Notes under the pieces: generated by a model
Seen by the model: only the letters and a program-made list of their open reading frames with translations
What the model was told of the DNA's origin: nothing
Databases searched by the model: none
NCBI RefSeq assembly: GCF_004342445.1
Contig: NZ_SLWW01000002.1
Span: 124,001-188,000 of the forward strand
Source of the DNA: Rhodovulum euryhalinum
Lineage (GTDB): Bacteria; Pseudomonadota; Alphaproteobacteria; Rhodobacterales; Rhodobacteraceae
Direction: 5' to 3'
Length of the DNA stretch: 64,000 nucleotides
Shown: positions 36,108 through 45,152 of the stretch, in pieces
Position numbering within the stretch: position 1 is the stretch's first letter
Layout of the letters: the number at the start of each line of letters is the position of its first letter
Position numbers and translations under genes: made by a program

Positions 36108-37502
36108 TCAGTAGCGGTAGTGTTCCGGCTTGAACGGGCCTTCGGGTGTCACGCCGATATAGGCCGCCTGCTCGGGCGAAAGCTGCGTCAGCCGGACGCC
36201 GATCTTGTCCAGATGCAGGCGCGCAACCTTTTCATCCAGGTGCTTGGGCAGGATGTAGACCTCGTTGCCGTACTGGTCGCCCTTGGTCCACAGCTCGATC
36301 TGCGCCAGAACCTGGTTGGTGAAGCTGGCCGACATCACGAAGGACGGATGGCCGGTGGCGTTGCCGAGGTTCAAGAGGCGGCCTTCGGACAGCAGGATGA
36401 TGCGGTTGCCCGAGGGCATCTCGATCATGTCCACCTGGTCCTTGATGTTGGTCCACTTGTGGTTCTTGAGCGCGGCAACCTGGATCTCGTTGTCGAAATG
36501 GCCGATGTTACCGACGATCGCCATGTCCTTCATCTCGCGCATGTGCTCGATGCGGATGACGTCCTTGTTGCCGGTGGTGGTGATGAAGATGTCGGCGCTG
36601 CCGACCACGTCCTCCAGCAGGACCACTTCGAACCCGTCCATCGCGGCCTGAAGCGCGCAGATCGGGTCGACCTCGGTGACCTTCACCCGTGCCCCGGCGC
36701 CGCGCAGCGAGGCGGCCGAGCCCTTGCCCACGTCGCCATAGCCGCAGACCACGGCGACCTTGCCTGCCATCATCGTGTCGGTGGCCCGCCGGATGCCGTC
36801 GACCAGCGATTCCTTGCAGCCGTACTTGTTGTCGAATTTCGACTTGGTGACGCTGTCGTTCACGTTGAAGGCCGGGAAGGGCAGCAGGCCCTTGTTCATC
36901 AGGTCGTAGAGACGATGAACACCGGTGGTCGTTTCCTCGGACACGCCCTTGATCGCGTCGCGCTGGCGGGTGAACCAGCCGGGGGTTTCGGCCATGCGCT
37001 TGCGGATCTGGGCGAACAGCGCCTCTTCCTCTTCGGAATGGGGTACGGCGATCAGGTCGTCCTCACCGTTCTCGACCCGCGCGCCGAGAAGGACGTACAG
37101 CGTCGCATCGCCACCGTCGTCGAGGATCATGTTGGCGGTGCCGTCCGCGAACTGGAAGATCCGGTCGGTATAGGTCCAGTAGTCGACCAGAGTCTCACCC
37201 TTGACGGCGAAGACCGGCACGCCCGCCTTGGCGATCGCGGCGGCGGCATGGTCCTGGGTCGAGAAGATGTTGCACGACGCCCAGCGCACATCCGCGCCCA
37301 GCGCCACAAGCGTCTCGATCAGCACGGCGGTCTGGATGGTCATGTGCAGGCTGCCGGCGATCCGCGCGCCCTTGAGCGGTTGCGCCGCGCCATATTCCTC
37401 GCGCAGCGCCATCAGGCCGGGCATTTCGGTTTCGGCGATGTCCAGTTCCTTGCGGCCGAACTCGGCCAGGGAAATATCCTTGACGATAAAATCTTCAGCC
37501 AT
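36108..37502 (-). CDS. ahcY: Adenosylhomocysteinase AhcY
   Basis: AhcY (464 aa) splits S-adenosylhomocysteine to homocysteine and adenosine, keeping methylation reactions running. It begins [20 protein letters not shown]. Further markers are [19 protein letters not shown], the NAD motif [20 protein letters not shown], and the active-site region [20 protein letters not shown]. The C-terminus is [10 protein letters not shown], as in the long (with insert) bacterial type. The ATG at 37502 follows GAGGAGAAGG. No SAH riboswitch is recognised upstream. In related phototrophs ahcY lies near regA; here it is about 1 kb from it. Confidence 0.97.
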   Translation of the reverse strand: MAEDFIVKDISLAEFGRKELDIAETEMPGLMALREEYGAAQPLKGARIAGSLHMTIQTAVLIETLVALGADVRWASCNIFSTQDHAAAAIAKAGVPVFAVKGETLVDYWTYTDRIFQFADGTANMILDDGGDATLYVLLGARVENGEDDLIAVPHSEEEEALFAQIRKRMAETPGWFTRQRDAIKGVSEETTTGVHRLYDLMNKGLLPFPAFNVNDSVTKSKFDNKYGCKESLVDGIRRATDTMMAGKVAVVCGYGDVGKGSAASLRGAGARVKVTEVDPICALQAAMDGFEVVLLEDVVGSADIFITTTGNKDVIRIEHMREMKDMAIVGNIGHFDNEIQVAALKNHKWTNIKDQVDMIEMPSGNRIILLSEGRLLNLGNATGHPSFVMSASFTNQVLAQIELWTKGDQYGNEVYILPKHLDEKVARLHLDKIGVRLTQLSPEQAAYIGVTPEGPFKPEHYRY

Positions 37503-37612
37503 CGCGGCCTTCTCCTCGGGATTGTCGGTTGCCGCTGCCCTTAGCATCCCCGGCCCGTCTCGACAATGCGCGCGGCCCGTGGCAAGCCGACGAAAACGAA
37601 CGTGGTGAACGG

Positions 37613-38203
37613 ATGCGACGGACACGCGCCTGGCAACGGATGCTCTCGGGCCGCCGGCTGGACCTGCTGGACCCGACTCCTGTGGATATCGAGATCGAGG
37701 ACATTGCCCATGGGCTGGCCTTCGTCGCCCGATGGAACGGTCAGACGGCAGGGGATTTTCCCTATTCAGTGGCCGAACATTCGCTGCTGGTCGAGGCGCT
37801 CTTTGGCCGGTTGACGCCCGATGCGCCGGCCAAATGGCGGCTGGCGGCGCTGCTTCACGATGCGCCCGAATACGTGATCGGGGACATGATCTCGCCGGTG
37901 AAGGCCGCTGTGGGGCCGGACTACGGAGAACTCGACCGGCGCCTCGCGGTTGCGGTTCACCTGCGCTTCGGGCTGCCGGCGACGGTACCCGACCGGGTCA
38001 AGAAACAGATCAAGAAGGCCGACCAGGTCTCGGCCTGGCTGGAGGCGACGCAGATCGCGGGGTTCACCGTCAGCGAGGCCGACCGCTTCTTCGGCAAGCC
38101 CGACCCGGCGCTGATCGAGGGGCTGGGCATCCGGCTGCGCCCCCCGGTCGAAGTCCGTGCGGCCTATACCGCGCGGCATGCGGAACTTCTGGCAGAAATC
38201 TGA
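37613..38203 (+). CDS. HD-domain phosphohydrolase (YfbR-like nucleotidase family)
   Basis: The 196-residue protein has the HD superfamily ligands: His in [13 protein letters not shown], the HD pair in [20 protein letters not shown], and an Asp in KKADQVSAW. This is the arrangement of YfbR-like 5'-deoxynucleotidases and related YedJ/YfbR-type HD enzymes. Substrate is not shown. The ATG at 37613 fits homologues better than upstream codons; the Shine-Dalgarno is weak. It is divergent from ahcY (110 bp) and converges on the lipoprotein gene. Confidence 0.85.
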   Translation: MRRTRAWQRMLSGRRLDLLDPTPVDIEIEDIAHGLAFVARWNGQTAGDFPYSVAEHSLLVEALFGRLTPDAPAKWRLAALLHDAPEYVIGDMISPVKAAVGPDYGELDRRLAVAVHLRFGLPATVPDRVKKQIKKADQVSAWLEATQIAGFTVSEADRFFGKPDPALIEGLGIRLRPPVEVRAAYTARHAELLAEI

Positions 38204-38209
38204 TCGGTC

Positions 38210-38536
38210 TCAGCCGCAGGTCTGCCCGGCCGCCGCATCTTGCTTGCGCCACCCCACGAACTGCTCTGGCGTGAAACTCACGACGAGGTCGCCCCAGGCG
38301 AGGCGCTGCTCGATCCCGTCCGGGCAGCCGTCAAGGGGCAGCGTGCGGGCCGGGCCGAGTTCGCGGGTCAGGGCGGCAATCACGCCCCCGGGGGCCCGGC
38401 CGAAGTCGATGCGAAGGGGACTGCCGTCGATGGCAAATCCACCCGAATCGGGCCGCAACAGGGTCGAGTCAGACCTGGGCGTTGCGGTCACGCAACCCGC
38501 CACCAGAACGAGCAGCGCAACCGCGCCGGTCCTCAC
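38210..38536 (-). CDS. Small lipoprotein of the regA operon
   Basis: A 108-residue protein with a lipoprotein signal: hydrophobic residues 3-14 followed by the lipobox LVAGC. The mature part has DFGRAPGGVIAALTRELGPA and a single late Cys pair. No family is recognised. The start is a GTG overlapping the regA stop (GTGA), so it is translated together with regA. In Rhodobacter species hvrA usually follows regA; here this lipoprotein takes that place. It ends 6 bp from the HD-domain gene, which converges. Confidence 0.7.
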   Translation of the reverse strand: MRTGAVALLVLVAGCVTATPRSDSTLLRPDSGGFAIDGSPLRIDFGRAPGGVIAALTRELGPARTLPLDGCPDGIEQRLAWGDLVVSFTPEQFVGWRKQDAAAGQTCG

Positions 38537-39087
38537 CTCGGGCTGCGCTTGGCCAGGATGCGCTGAAGGGTCCGGCGGTGCATGTTCAGCCGCCGCGCGG
38601 TCTCGGACACGTTACGGTCGCATTGTTCGTAGACGCGCTGGATATGTTCCCACCGCACGCGGTCGGCCGACATCGGGTTTTCGGGCGGCGGCGGCAGTGC
38701 CTCGCCGTTCGACAACAGCGCCGCGGTCACGTCATTGGCGTCAGCGGGCTTGGACAGGTAGTCGGTCGCGCCGATCTTGACCGCGGCGACGGCGGTTGCG
38801 ATCGCACCATAGCCGGTCAGAACCACGATCTTGGCGTCCGGCCGCTTTTCACGCAGGATCTCGACCACGTCGAGCCCGTTGCCGTCCTCGAGCCGCAGAT
38901 CCACCACCGCATAGGCCGGTGGACGGGCCGTGGCGATCGCCTTGCCGGCTGCGACGGAATCCGCCGTCTCGGTCTGGAAACCGCGCTTTTCCATCGCTTT
39001 GGCGAGACGTCGCAGGAACGGTTCGTCGTCATCCACGATGAGAAGGGTAGGATCGGGGCCGAGATCCTTGAGTTCGTCGTCGGCCAT
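38533..39087 (-). CDS. regA: Redox response regulator RegA (PrrA/ActR)
   Basis: RegA (184 aa) is phosphorylated by RegB under low oxygen and controls photosynthesis, respiration and carbon and nitrogen fixation genes in this group. The receiver has the acidic pair in LLIVDDDEPF, the phosphorylated Asp63 in AYAVVDLRLEDG and the Lys in DYLSKPAD. A four-proline linker (LPPPPEN) leads to a Fis-like helix-turn-helix, VSETARRLNMHRRTLQRIL. Length and the linker are exactly those of RegA. The 3' end overlaps the lipoprotein gene. senC lies upstream with a 71-bp gap, so the transcript likely runs senC-regA-lipoprotein. Confidence 0.97.
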   Translation of the reverse strand: MADDELKDLGPDPTLLIVDDDEPFLRRLAKAMEKRGFQTETADSVAAGKAIATARPPAYAVVDLRLEDGNGLDVVEILREKRPDAKIVVLTGYGAIATAVAAVKIGATDYLSKPADANDVTAALLSNGEALPPPPENPMSADRVRWEHIQRVYEQCDRNVSETARRLNMHRRTLQRILAKRSPR

Positions 39088-39158
39088 GGGGGCAAACTCC
39101 TGATGGGGCCAGACATTTTCGTCCTTGTAGGACGTTAACGCCGGTGGGTCAATTTCAC

Positions 39159-39782
39159 TCAGAACGAATCGACAAAGCAGGCCACCCTCTCGGCCATCTC
39201 GTCGGGCGTCACATCGCGCTCGAAGACCTCGACCACGCCGAGATCCGGAAACGCGAGGTAGGTGAAGGTGGAATGGTCGATCAGATAGTAGTCGTCGTCT
39301 GCATCCTGTATGCGGTAGAAGGTGCGATAGGCGCGGCTGGCGGCCTGCACCTGTTTGGGGGTTCCGGTCAGGCCCAGCATCCTTGGGTGCATGTAGCCGG
39401 TGAACTCGGACAGCAACTCGGGCGTGTCGCGCGCCGGATCGATCGAGATGAAGACCGGCCGGACCTCGTAACCCCGTCCGTCCAGCAGATGCACCGCCTC
39501 GGCGTTGCGACTGTTGTCGAGCGGACACACATCGGGACAGAACGTATAGCCGAAATAGATCAGCGTGGGCCCGGTAATGACATCCGCCTCGGTCACGGGT
39601 GCGCCGGTTTCGTCGATCAGGGTGAAGGGCCCACCAAGCTGCGCGGGATCGCCACCGATCCGTCCGGTCCGGCACTGGGCAAAGCGGTCATCACCCGGCC
39701 CCCTCTGTGCCAGGTAAACCCCGCCGCCGATGAAGCCGGCAAGAGCGGCGGCGGCGACTGCGGCCAGGGCAATGCGGTTCAT
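39159..39782 (-). CDS. senC: SCO1/SenC family copper chaperone (PrrC)
   Basis: This 207-residue protein has an N-terminal membrane anchor (about residues 5-25) and a thioredoxin-like domain. The copper ligands are Cys82 and Cys86 in FGYTFCPDVCP, and a His in LIDHSTF. SenC/PrrC delivers copper to cytochrome oxidase and affects RegB/RegA signalling. ATG at 39782 is 86 bp from the divergent regB. The order senC-regA divergent from regB is the classical one. Confidence 0.95.
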   Translation of the reverse strand: MNRIALAAVAAAALAGFIGGGVYLAQRGPGDDRFAQCRTGRIGGDPAQLGGPFTLIDETGAPVTEADVITGPTLIYFGYTFCPDVCPLDNSRNAEAVHLLDGRGYEVRPVFISIDPARDTPELLSEFTGYMHPRMLGLTGTPKQVQAASRAYRTFYRIQDADDDYYLIDHSTFTYLAFPDLGVVEVFERDVTPDEMAERVACFVDSF

Positions 39783-39867
39783 GGCGGAACTCCTTGCGCG
39801 ATCCGTGGCGCATTGATCGGCTTTCGCGCCCGGATTAACAAGGGCAAACCCTGCCACAGGATGCACC

Positions 39868-41265
39868 ATGCCTGAACCCACCCCCGGTCTTCTGCCCCCT
39901 GCCGAGCGCAGCAACTGGATCCGCCTGCGGACCCTGATCCTTCTGCGCTGGGCCGCGGTGGCCGGGCAGGTGATCGCCATCGCGGTGGCGGAACTCTACT
40001 TCCAGATCCAGCTCGATCTCGGGCTTTGCCTGCTGGTGATCGGTGCGGCCGTGCTGGCCAACATCGTCGCCGTCGCCGTTTTTCCCGAGAACCGGCGGCT
40101 GTCGGAAACCGAGACGATGCTGACGCTTCTGTTCGACATCGTGCAGCTTTCCGCGCTGTTGTTCCTGACCGGCGGGCTGAACAACCCCTTCGCGTTGCTG
40201 ATCCTGACGCCGGTAACCATCTCGGCCACCGCGCTCAGCCAGAAATCGACCCTGTTTCTGGCCCATGTGGCCTTTGCACTGGTCTCGCTGGTTGCCTTCT
40301 ATCATCTGCCGCTGGTGACTGCCGACGGCGCCGTGCAGCGCCTGCCGAACATCTTTCTCTTCGGGTTCTGGGCCGCCATCGTGATCGGGATCTCGTTCCT
40401 CGGGCTTTACGCCGAACGTGTGACATCGGAGATGAACAAGATGTCGGACGCGCTGCTGGCCACCCAGATGGCGCTGGCGCGCGAGCAGAAACTGACCGAT
40501 CTCGGCGGCGTGGTCGCCGCCGCGGCGCACGAACTGGGCACGCCGCTGGCGACGATCAAGCTGGTCAGTGCCGAGATGATCGATGAGCTGAAGGACCGGC
40601 CGGACCTGCGCGAGGACATGGAGCTGATCCGCGACCAGGCCGACCGCTGCCGCGACATCATGCGGTCGATGGGCCGGGCCGGAAAGGATGACCTGCACAT
40701 GCGGACCGCGCCGCTGGAGGCGATCATTCAGGAGGCCGCCGAACCGCATGTCAACCGCGGCAAGGAGTTGATCTTCACCTCGGAGCCGATCCATGGCGGC
40801 GCACCGCGGATGCCCGTCGTCTACCGCCGCCCCGAGATAATCCACGGCCTTCGCAACCTGATCCAGAACGCCGTCGATTTCGCCGACACACGGGTCTGGG
40901 TCGTGGCGCAATGGACCCAGGAGGACATCACGATCCGCATCATGGACGACGGGCCGGGCTATCCGCCGCACCTGCTGGGCCGGATCGGCGATCCCTTCGT
41001 TCGCCAGCGCAAGAGCCCGGTGAGCCAGAAGGCGCGGCCGGAATACGAGGGCATGGGCCTTGGGCTGTTCATTGCCAAGACGCTTCTGGAACGCTCGGGC
41101 GCAAGCCTCAGCTTCGCCAACGGGTCCGACCCGTTCCTGACCGATACCGACCGCTCCGATCCGGGCGGCGCGGTGGTCGAGGTCCAATGGCCGATCTCGA
41201 CCATCGGGGTCAGCGCGGAATCCCAGCTTGCCGCGCTGGGCGAGAACCTTCCGATAGAGGCCTGA
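39868..41265 (+). CDS. regB: Redox sensor histidine kinase RegB (PrrB/ActS)
   Basis: RegB (465 aa) has six membrane helices (about residues 22-182) with the quinone-binding motif GGLNNPFALLILTP (102-115). The H-box AHELGTPLATI carries His221, and Cys261 in DQADRCRDI is the redox-active cysteine that forms disulfides in R. capsulatus. The HATPase part has LIQNAVDFAD, MDDGPGYPP and GLGLFIAKTLLERSG. It is divergent from senC-regA. All the features that let RegB read the redox state of the quinone pool are present. Confidence 0.97.
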   Translation: MPEPTPGLLPPAERSNWIRLRTLILLRWAAVAGQVIAIAVAELYFQIQLDLGLCLLVIGAAVLANIVAVAVFPENRRLSETETMLTLLFDIVQLSALLFLTGGLNNPFALLILTPVTISATALSQKSTLFLAHVAFALVSLVAFYHLPLVTADGAVQRLPNIFLFGFWAAIVIGISFLGLYAERVTSEMNKMSDALLATQMALAREQKLTDLGGVVAAAAHELGTPLATIKLVSAEMIDELKDRPDLREDMELIRDQADRCRDIMRSMGRAGKDDLHMRTAPLEAIIQEAAEPHVNRGKELIFTSEPIHGGAPRMPVVYRRPEIIHGLRNLIQNAVDFADTRVWVVAQWTQEDITIRIMDDGPGYPPHLLGRIGDPFVRQRKSPVSQKARPEYEGMGLGLFIAKTLLERSGASLSFANGSDPFLTDTDRSDPGGAVVEVQWPISTIGVSAESQLAALGENLPIEA

Positions 41266-41305
41266 CAGACCCGCCCGGCCGATGGCGGAAGGCCGAAACG
41301 GTGTA

Positions 41306-41320
41306 TTAACGCTACGTTAA
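41306..41320 (+). promoter_or_regulatory. Perfect CtrA-type palindrome upstream of the PAS-domain gene
   Basis: TTAAC-GCTAC-GTTAA is an exact match to the TTAAC-N5-GTTAA palindrome reported for CtrA in Rhodobacterales. It lies in the 104-bp gap after regB, 50 bp before the ATG at 41370, where a promoter-proximal site would be. It suggests that the PAS gene has its own CtrA-controlled promoter. Confidence 0.55.
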
Positions 41321-41369
41321 CCCTTCTGTCGAAAAGATGCCCCTCGGGCGCCGGACAGTGGGGCAGGAC

Positions 41370-42914
41370 ATGACTTTCGACTGGGTTTTCGCGCTGATCG
41401 TCGGGGCGACATCGCTGGCGACGGCGGTGATCGCGCTGGTGCTGCTGCCATTGTTGCCCCGCCTCTCGCGCCCGGCCGGCCCAAGGCCCGCCGAAAGCAA
41501 CATGATCTTCCTGTTCGATGGTGAACTGCTGGTCGATGCAACGCCTGAAGGGCGGGGTTTTCTTGCGAACGGCCCGTCCGGACTGTCGGACTGGCAGCGA
41601 TTCTGTGCGCTTGTCGCGCCGCGGTTCCCGGGCTTTCGCGACCGTATGGCCCATCTCGATCGCGAGGGAAGCACGCTTCTGGCCGAGGCCGGGGGTCCGG
41701 CGCAACTGTCGGCGACCTGGCTTGACGGCGTCGCCCGGCTGTCGTTGCACCTGCCCGACCGCGACCGGGCGGACGGCCTGCCTGATCCGCAAAGCCTGGC
41801 CGCGATGGCCGCCGAACTGACCACGCTGCGCGATGTGGTCGAGGCGATGCCAACCCCGGCCTGGCAGGAGGACGAGGCAGGCGCTGTCGCCTGGGCGAAC
41901 AGCGCCTATCTTGCACTCGTGCGCCAATGCCAGGGCGACGATGTGCCGTTGAGCTGGCCGCTGCCCGCACTTTTCACCCCGCAGGCAGACAGCGAAGCGG
42001 CGCCGCATCGCGAGGTGATCCGGGTCGGCGACGACGCCGAGCACTGGTTCGACTGCGTTTCGGTCACGGCCGAGGGAACGCGCCTGCATTTCGCCTTGCC
42101 CGCCGATGCCGCCGTGCGGGCAGAAACCGCGCTGCGGAATTTCGTCCAGACCCTGACAAAGACCTTTGCCGAATTGCCGATCGGCCTTGCGGTGTTCAAC
42201 CGGGCGCGAGAGCTGGTGCTGTTCAACCCAGCAATGCTGGATCTCTTCAACCTCGAGCCCGAATTCCTGACCGCACGCCCAAGCCTCGTCGCCGTGCTCG
42301 ACCGGCTGCGCGAGACGCGCATGATGCCCGAGCCCAAGGACTATCGCACCTGGCGCGAGCAGATCGTCCGGCTGGAACGCGACGCGCAGGACGGGGTCTA
42401 TGCCGATACCTGGACACTGCCCTCGGGCCAGGTCTACCGGGTGACCGGACGGCCACACCCCGATGGCGCGGTGGCCTTCCTGTTCGAGGACATCAGTGCC
42501 GAGATGTCGCTGACCCGGCGGTTCCGCGGCGAGATCGAGACCGGCCAGGCGGTGATCGACAGTTTCGACGAGGCGATCGCCGTCTTTTCCAGCGCGGGGC
42601 TCGTGACGATGTCGAACGCGGCCTATGCCGAGCTTTGGCGCGAAGACCCGCTTCTGGTTATGGGCACGACAGACATCGCAGAGGCAACCGCGCTCTGGCA
42701 GAAGAACTGCATGCCCGGAGAAACCGGCACCGTCGTCGACCTTGCCCGTCTGATACGGCATAGAAAGCCGTGGTCGGGCAGCCTGGTCCACCGTGACGGG
42801 CGGCGGCTTTCCTGCCGGCTGAAACCGGTCGGCGGCGGGGCGGTTCTGGTCGGGTTCCAGCCCGATTGCGAGAACCAGAGGGTCGAGCCCGCGGTTTCGC
42901 GCGCGGTCGGCTGA
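41370..42914 (+). CDS. Membrane-anchored PAS-domain protein (DivL-like candidate)
   Basis: The 514-residue protein has an N-terminal membrane segment (about residues 5-30) and several PAS-like modules (about 150-250, 250-380 and 400-480). These include ELPIGLAVFNRARELVLFNP and SFDEAIAVFSSAGLVTMSNA. No histidine-kinase domain is present. In Rhodobacterales, DivL proteins of the CtrA pathway are PAS proteins lacking a normal kinase core. The CtrA-type palindrome in front of this gene makes that link attractive, but I infer it. The ATG at 41370 follows GGCAGG. It lies between regB and tsaE on the same strand. Confidence 0.7.
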   Translation: MTFDWVFALIVGATSLATAVIALVLLPLLPRLSRPAGPRPAESNMIFLFDGELLVDATPEGRGFLANGPSGLSDWQRFCALVAPRFPGFRDRMAHLDREGSTLLAEAGGPAQLSATWLDGVARLSLHLPDRDRADGLPDPQSLAAMAAELTTLRDVVEAMPTPAWQEDEAGAVAWANSAYLALVRQCQGDDVPLSWPLPALFTPQADSEAAPHREVIRVGDDAEHWFDCVSVTAEGTRLHFALPADAAVRAETALRNFVQTLTKTFAELPIGLAVFNRARELVLFNPAMLDLFNLEPEFLTARPSLVAVLDRLRETRMMPEPKDYRTWREQIVRLERDAQDGVYADTWTLPSGQVYRVTGRPHPDGAVAFLFEDISAEMSLTRRFRGEIETGQAVIDSFDEAIAVFSSAGLVTMSNAAYAELWREDPLLVMGTTDIAEATALWQKNCMPGETGTVVDLARLIRHRKPWSGSLVHRDGRRLSCRLKPVGGGAVLVGFQPDCENQRVEPAVSRAVG

Positions 42915-42956
42915 TCCGGCCTTGCGGGGGATTGGCGGGGGCGTAAAACTGCGCCC

Positions 42957-43472
42957 ATGTCCAGCCTGCCCGCCCTTGCCCCGATCCACCTGACACTGGC
43001 CTCCGAAGCGGATACGCGCGCCCTTGCGGCACGGCTTGCCGCGATACTGGGGGGGGGCGACACGATCCTGCTGCAAGGTCCGATCGGCGCGGGCAAGACG
43101 GCCTTTGCCCGGGCGCTGATCGGAGCGCTGCGTGCCCGCGCAGGCCTGCCGCCCGAGGACGTTCCCTCGCCCACCTTCACGCTGGTGCAGGTCTACGACG
43201 CCGGGCCGGTCGAAATCTGGCACGCCGATCTCTACCGGCTGTGTCATCCCGACGAGTTGGTGGAGCTGGGCCTGGACGAAGCCTTCGCGTCCGCACTTTG
43301 CCTGGTGGAATGGCCCGACCGGCTGGGGGATCTGGCGCCCGGCGGTGCGCTGACGCTGACCCTTGCGCCCGGCCCGGCCGACGAATCCCGCAAGGCGGTG
43401 CTGTCCTTTTCCGATCCCGCCTGGGCCAGGCGGCTGGCGCGCGCGCTTGATGCGGCACAGGCCGATGCCTGA
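42957..43472 (+). CDS. tsaE: tRNA threonylcarbamoyladenosine ATPase TsaE
   Basis: TsaE (171 aa) is the ATPase partner of TsaB/TsaD for t6A formation. The P-loop is LLQGPIGAGKTAFARALI, and further TsaE marks are SPTFTLVQVYD, WHADLYRL and LCLVEWPDRLGDL. Length is normal. A run of nine G (43049-43057) encodes part of LGGGD just before the P-loop; the reading frame is intact here. It overlaps the next gene by 8 bp, so the pair tsaE-amgK-murU-addB-addA is coupled. Confidence 0.94.
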   Translation: MSSLPALAPIHLTLASEADTRALAARLAAILGGGDTILLQGPIGAGKTAFARALIGALRARAGLPPEDVPSPTFTLVQVYDAGPVEIWHADLYRLCHPDELVELGLDEAFASALCLVEWPDRLGDLAPGGALTLTLAPGPADESRKAVLSFSDPAWARRLARALDAAQADA

Positions 43473-44475
43473 GCGCGCCGGGATCATCGCGGCGTTCCTG
43501 TCGCAGGCCGGGTGGTGCGGGGCCGAGCGCCGACCGCTGGCCGGTGACGCGTCGAACCGCCGCTACGAACGGGTGACGCGGGATGGACGGACCGCGGTGT
43601 TGATGGATGCGCCTGCCGAGCGGGGCGAGGACGTGGGCCCGTTCCTGGCGATCGCGCGGCACCTGTCCGGTCTCGGGCTGTCAGCCCCTGCGATCCTGGC
43701 CGAAGACCGTCAGGCCGGGCTATTGCTGCTCGAAGATCTGGGCGACGATCTTTTCGCACGGGTGGCGGCCCGCGATCCCGGGCAAGAGGAGACGCTTTAT
43801 GCAGCCGCGGTCGATCTGCTGGCCGACCTGCACCGCGCGCCGCCCCCCGACGGGCTTGGCCGCTATGACGCCGCCACGATGGCTCGGCTCGCCTGCCTGC
43901 CTTTCGAGTGGTACCTGCCGGGTGCGGACGGCGATGCGCCAAAGGGTGCCGTCGAGGCGTTTCGGGCCGAGTTAGAGACGGCTCTGACCCGGCACGCACC
44001 ACCCTCGGTACTGATCCTGCGCGATTTCCATGCCGAGAACCTGATCTGGCTGCCGGATCGGCGGGGCGTCGCCCGGGTGGGCCTGCTTGATTTCCAGGAC
44101 GCGCTTGTCGGCCATCCCGCCTATGATCTCGTCTCACTGCTCGAGGATGCGCGGCGCGATGTCGGCGACGACCTCCAGGCCCGGATGCGCGCCCGCTACA
44201 TTGCCGCGGCAGGGGTCGAGCCGGACACCTTTGCCCGGGCCTATGCGCTGCTCGGCGCGCAGCGCAACCTGCGCATCATCGGGGTGTTCGCCCGGCTTTG
44301 CCTGCGCGATGGCAAGCCCGGGTATCTGCGGATGCTGCCGCGGGTCTGGGGGCATCTGATGCGCGATCTCGCCCATCCCGACCTTGGCGCATTGCGGGCG
44401 CGCGTCCTCGGCCTGCTGCCGCCACCCGACCCCTCGCTTCTGGACAGGATTGCCCGCCGATGCCCGACGCGCTGA
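43465..44475 (+). CDS. amgK: AmgK-like amino-sugar kinase
   Basis: This 336-residue aminoglycoside-phosphotransferase-fold kinase has the catalytic loop LILRDFHAENLIW (Asp, His, Asn) and the metal-binding LLDFQDALVGHPAYDLVSLL. AmgK phosphorylates N-acetylmuramic acid or N-acetylglucosamine at the anomeric carbon in peptidoglycan recycling. The next gene is a MurU-type nucleotidyltransferase, which is the known partner, and this supports the assignment. ATG overlaps tsaE by 8 bp; the stop overlaps murU. Confidence 0.82.
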   Translation: MPERAGIIAAFLSQAGWCGAERRPLAGDASNRRYERVTRDGRTAVLMDAPAERGEDVGPFLAIARHLSGLGLSAPAILAEDRQAGLLLLEDLGDDLFARVAARDPGQEETLYAAAVDLLADLHRAPPPDGLGRYDAATMARLACLPFEWYLPGADGDAPKGAVEAFRAELETALTRHAPPSVLILRDFHAENLIWLPDRRGVARVGLLDFQDALVGHPAYDLVSLLEDARRDVGDDLQARMRARYIAAAGVEPDTFARAYALLGAQRNLRIIGVFARLCLRDGKPGYLRMLPRVWGHLMRDLAHPDLGALRARVLGLLPPPDPSLLDRIARRCPTR

Positions 44476-45152
44476 TGCTGTTCGCGGCCGGGTTCGGCAC
44501 CCGCATGGGGCGGCTGACCGCGGACCGTCCCAAGCCGCTGATACGGGTCGGGGGCCGCGCCCTGATCGACCATGCGCTGGTGCTGGCCGAGGCGGCGGGG
44601 GTGACGCGCACGGTGGTCAACACCCACTACCTTGCCGGACAGGTCCAGGCGCATCTGGCCGGCCGCGACGGCATAACGATCTCGCACGAGGCCGGTGCGA
44701 TCCTCGACACCGGCGGCGGGCTGAAGCGGGCACTGCCGCTGCTGGAAGCGGACACGGTCTTCACCCTGAACAGCGACGCCGTCTGGACCGGGCCGAACCC
44801 GCTGACCCGGCTGGCCGCGGCCTGGGCGCCGGACCGGATGGATGCGCTGTTGCTGCTGATCGATTCAGGCGTGGCACGAGGCCATTCCGGAACGGGCGAT
44901 TTCGCGATCGGCACCGGTGGTTGCCTCAGCCGCGGCGGGACGGCGGTCTATACCGGCGCGCAGATCGTCAAGACCCGCCTGCTGGACGACATTGACGAGG
45001 CGGCTTTCTCACTGAACCGCGCCTGGGACCGGGCGATCGCCGCGGGCCGGCTGTTCGGCGCCCTGCATGCCGGCGGCTGGTGCGATGTGGGCCATCCGGG
45101 CGGCATCGCCGAGGCAGAGGCGATGCTGGCAGAGGCGGCGGGCGATGTCTGA
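44460..45152 (+). CDS. murU: MurU-like nucleotidyltransferase
   Basis: The 230-residue enzyme has the nucleotidyltransferase signature AAGFGTRMGRLTADRPKPLI and the metal site HEAGAILDTGGGL, plus FTLNSDAVW. MurU makes UDP-MurNAc from MurNAc-1-phosphate and UTP, the step after AmgK, bypassing fosfomycin-sensitive MurA. It overlaps amgK by 16 bp and addB by 8 bp. The related GlmU/RmlA-type sugars cannot be excluded, but the neighbour is decisive. Confidence 0.82.
   Translation: MPDALMLFAAGFGTRMGRLTADRPKPLIRVGGRALIDHALVLAEAAGVTRTVVNTHYLAGQVQAHLAGRDGITISHEAGAILDTGGGLKRALPLLEADTVFTLNSDAVWTGPNPLTRLAAAWAPDRMDALLLLIDSGVARGHSGTGDFAIGTGGCLSRGGTAVYTGAQIVKTRLLDDIDEAAFSLNRAWDRAIAAGRLFGALHAGGWCDVGHPGGIAEAEAMLAEAAGDV

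Noticed and set aside
37503-37612. Possible SAH riboswitch upstream of ahcY
   Set aside because: The leader is short and I find none of the conserved SAH riboswitch core; the gap is shared with the divergent HD gene.
40959-43487. An 842-codon open frame on the minus strand
   Set aside because: It covers regB, the PAS gene and tsaE in the opposite direction. Each of these has clear motifs, and the frame has none.
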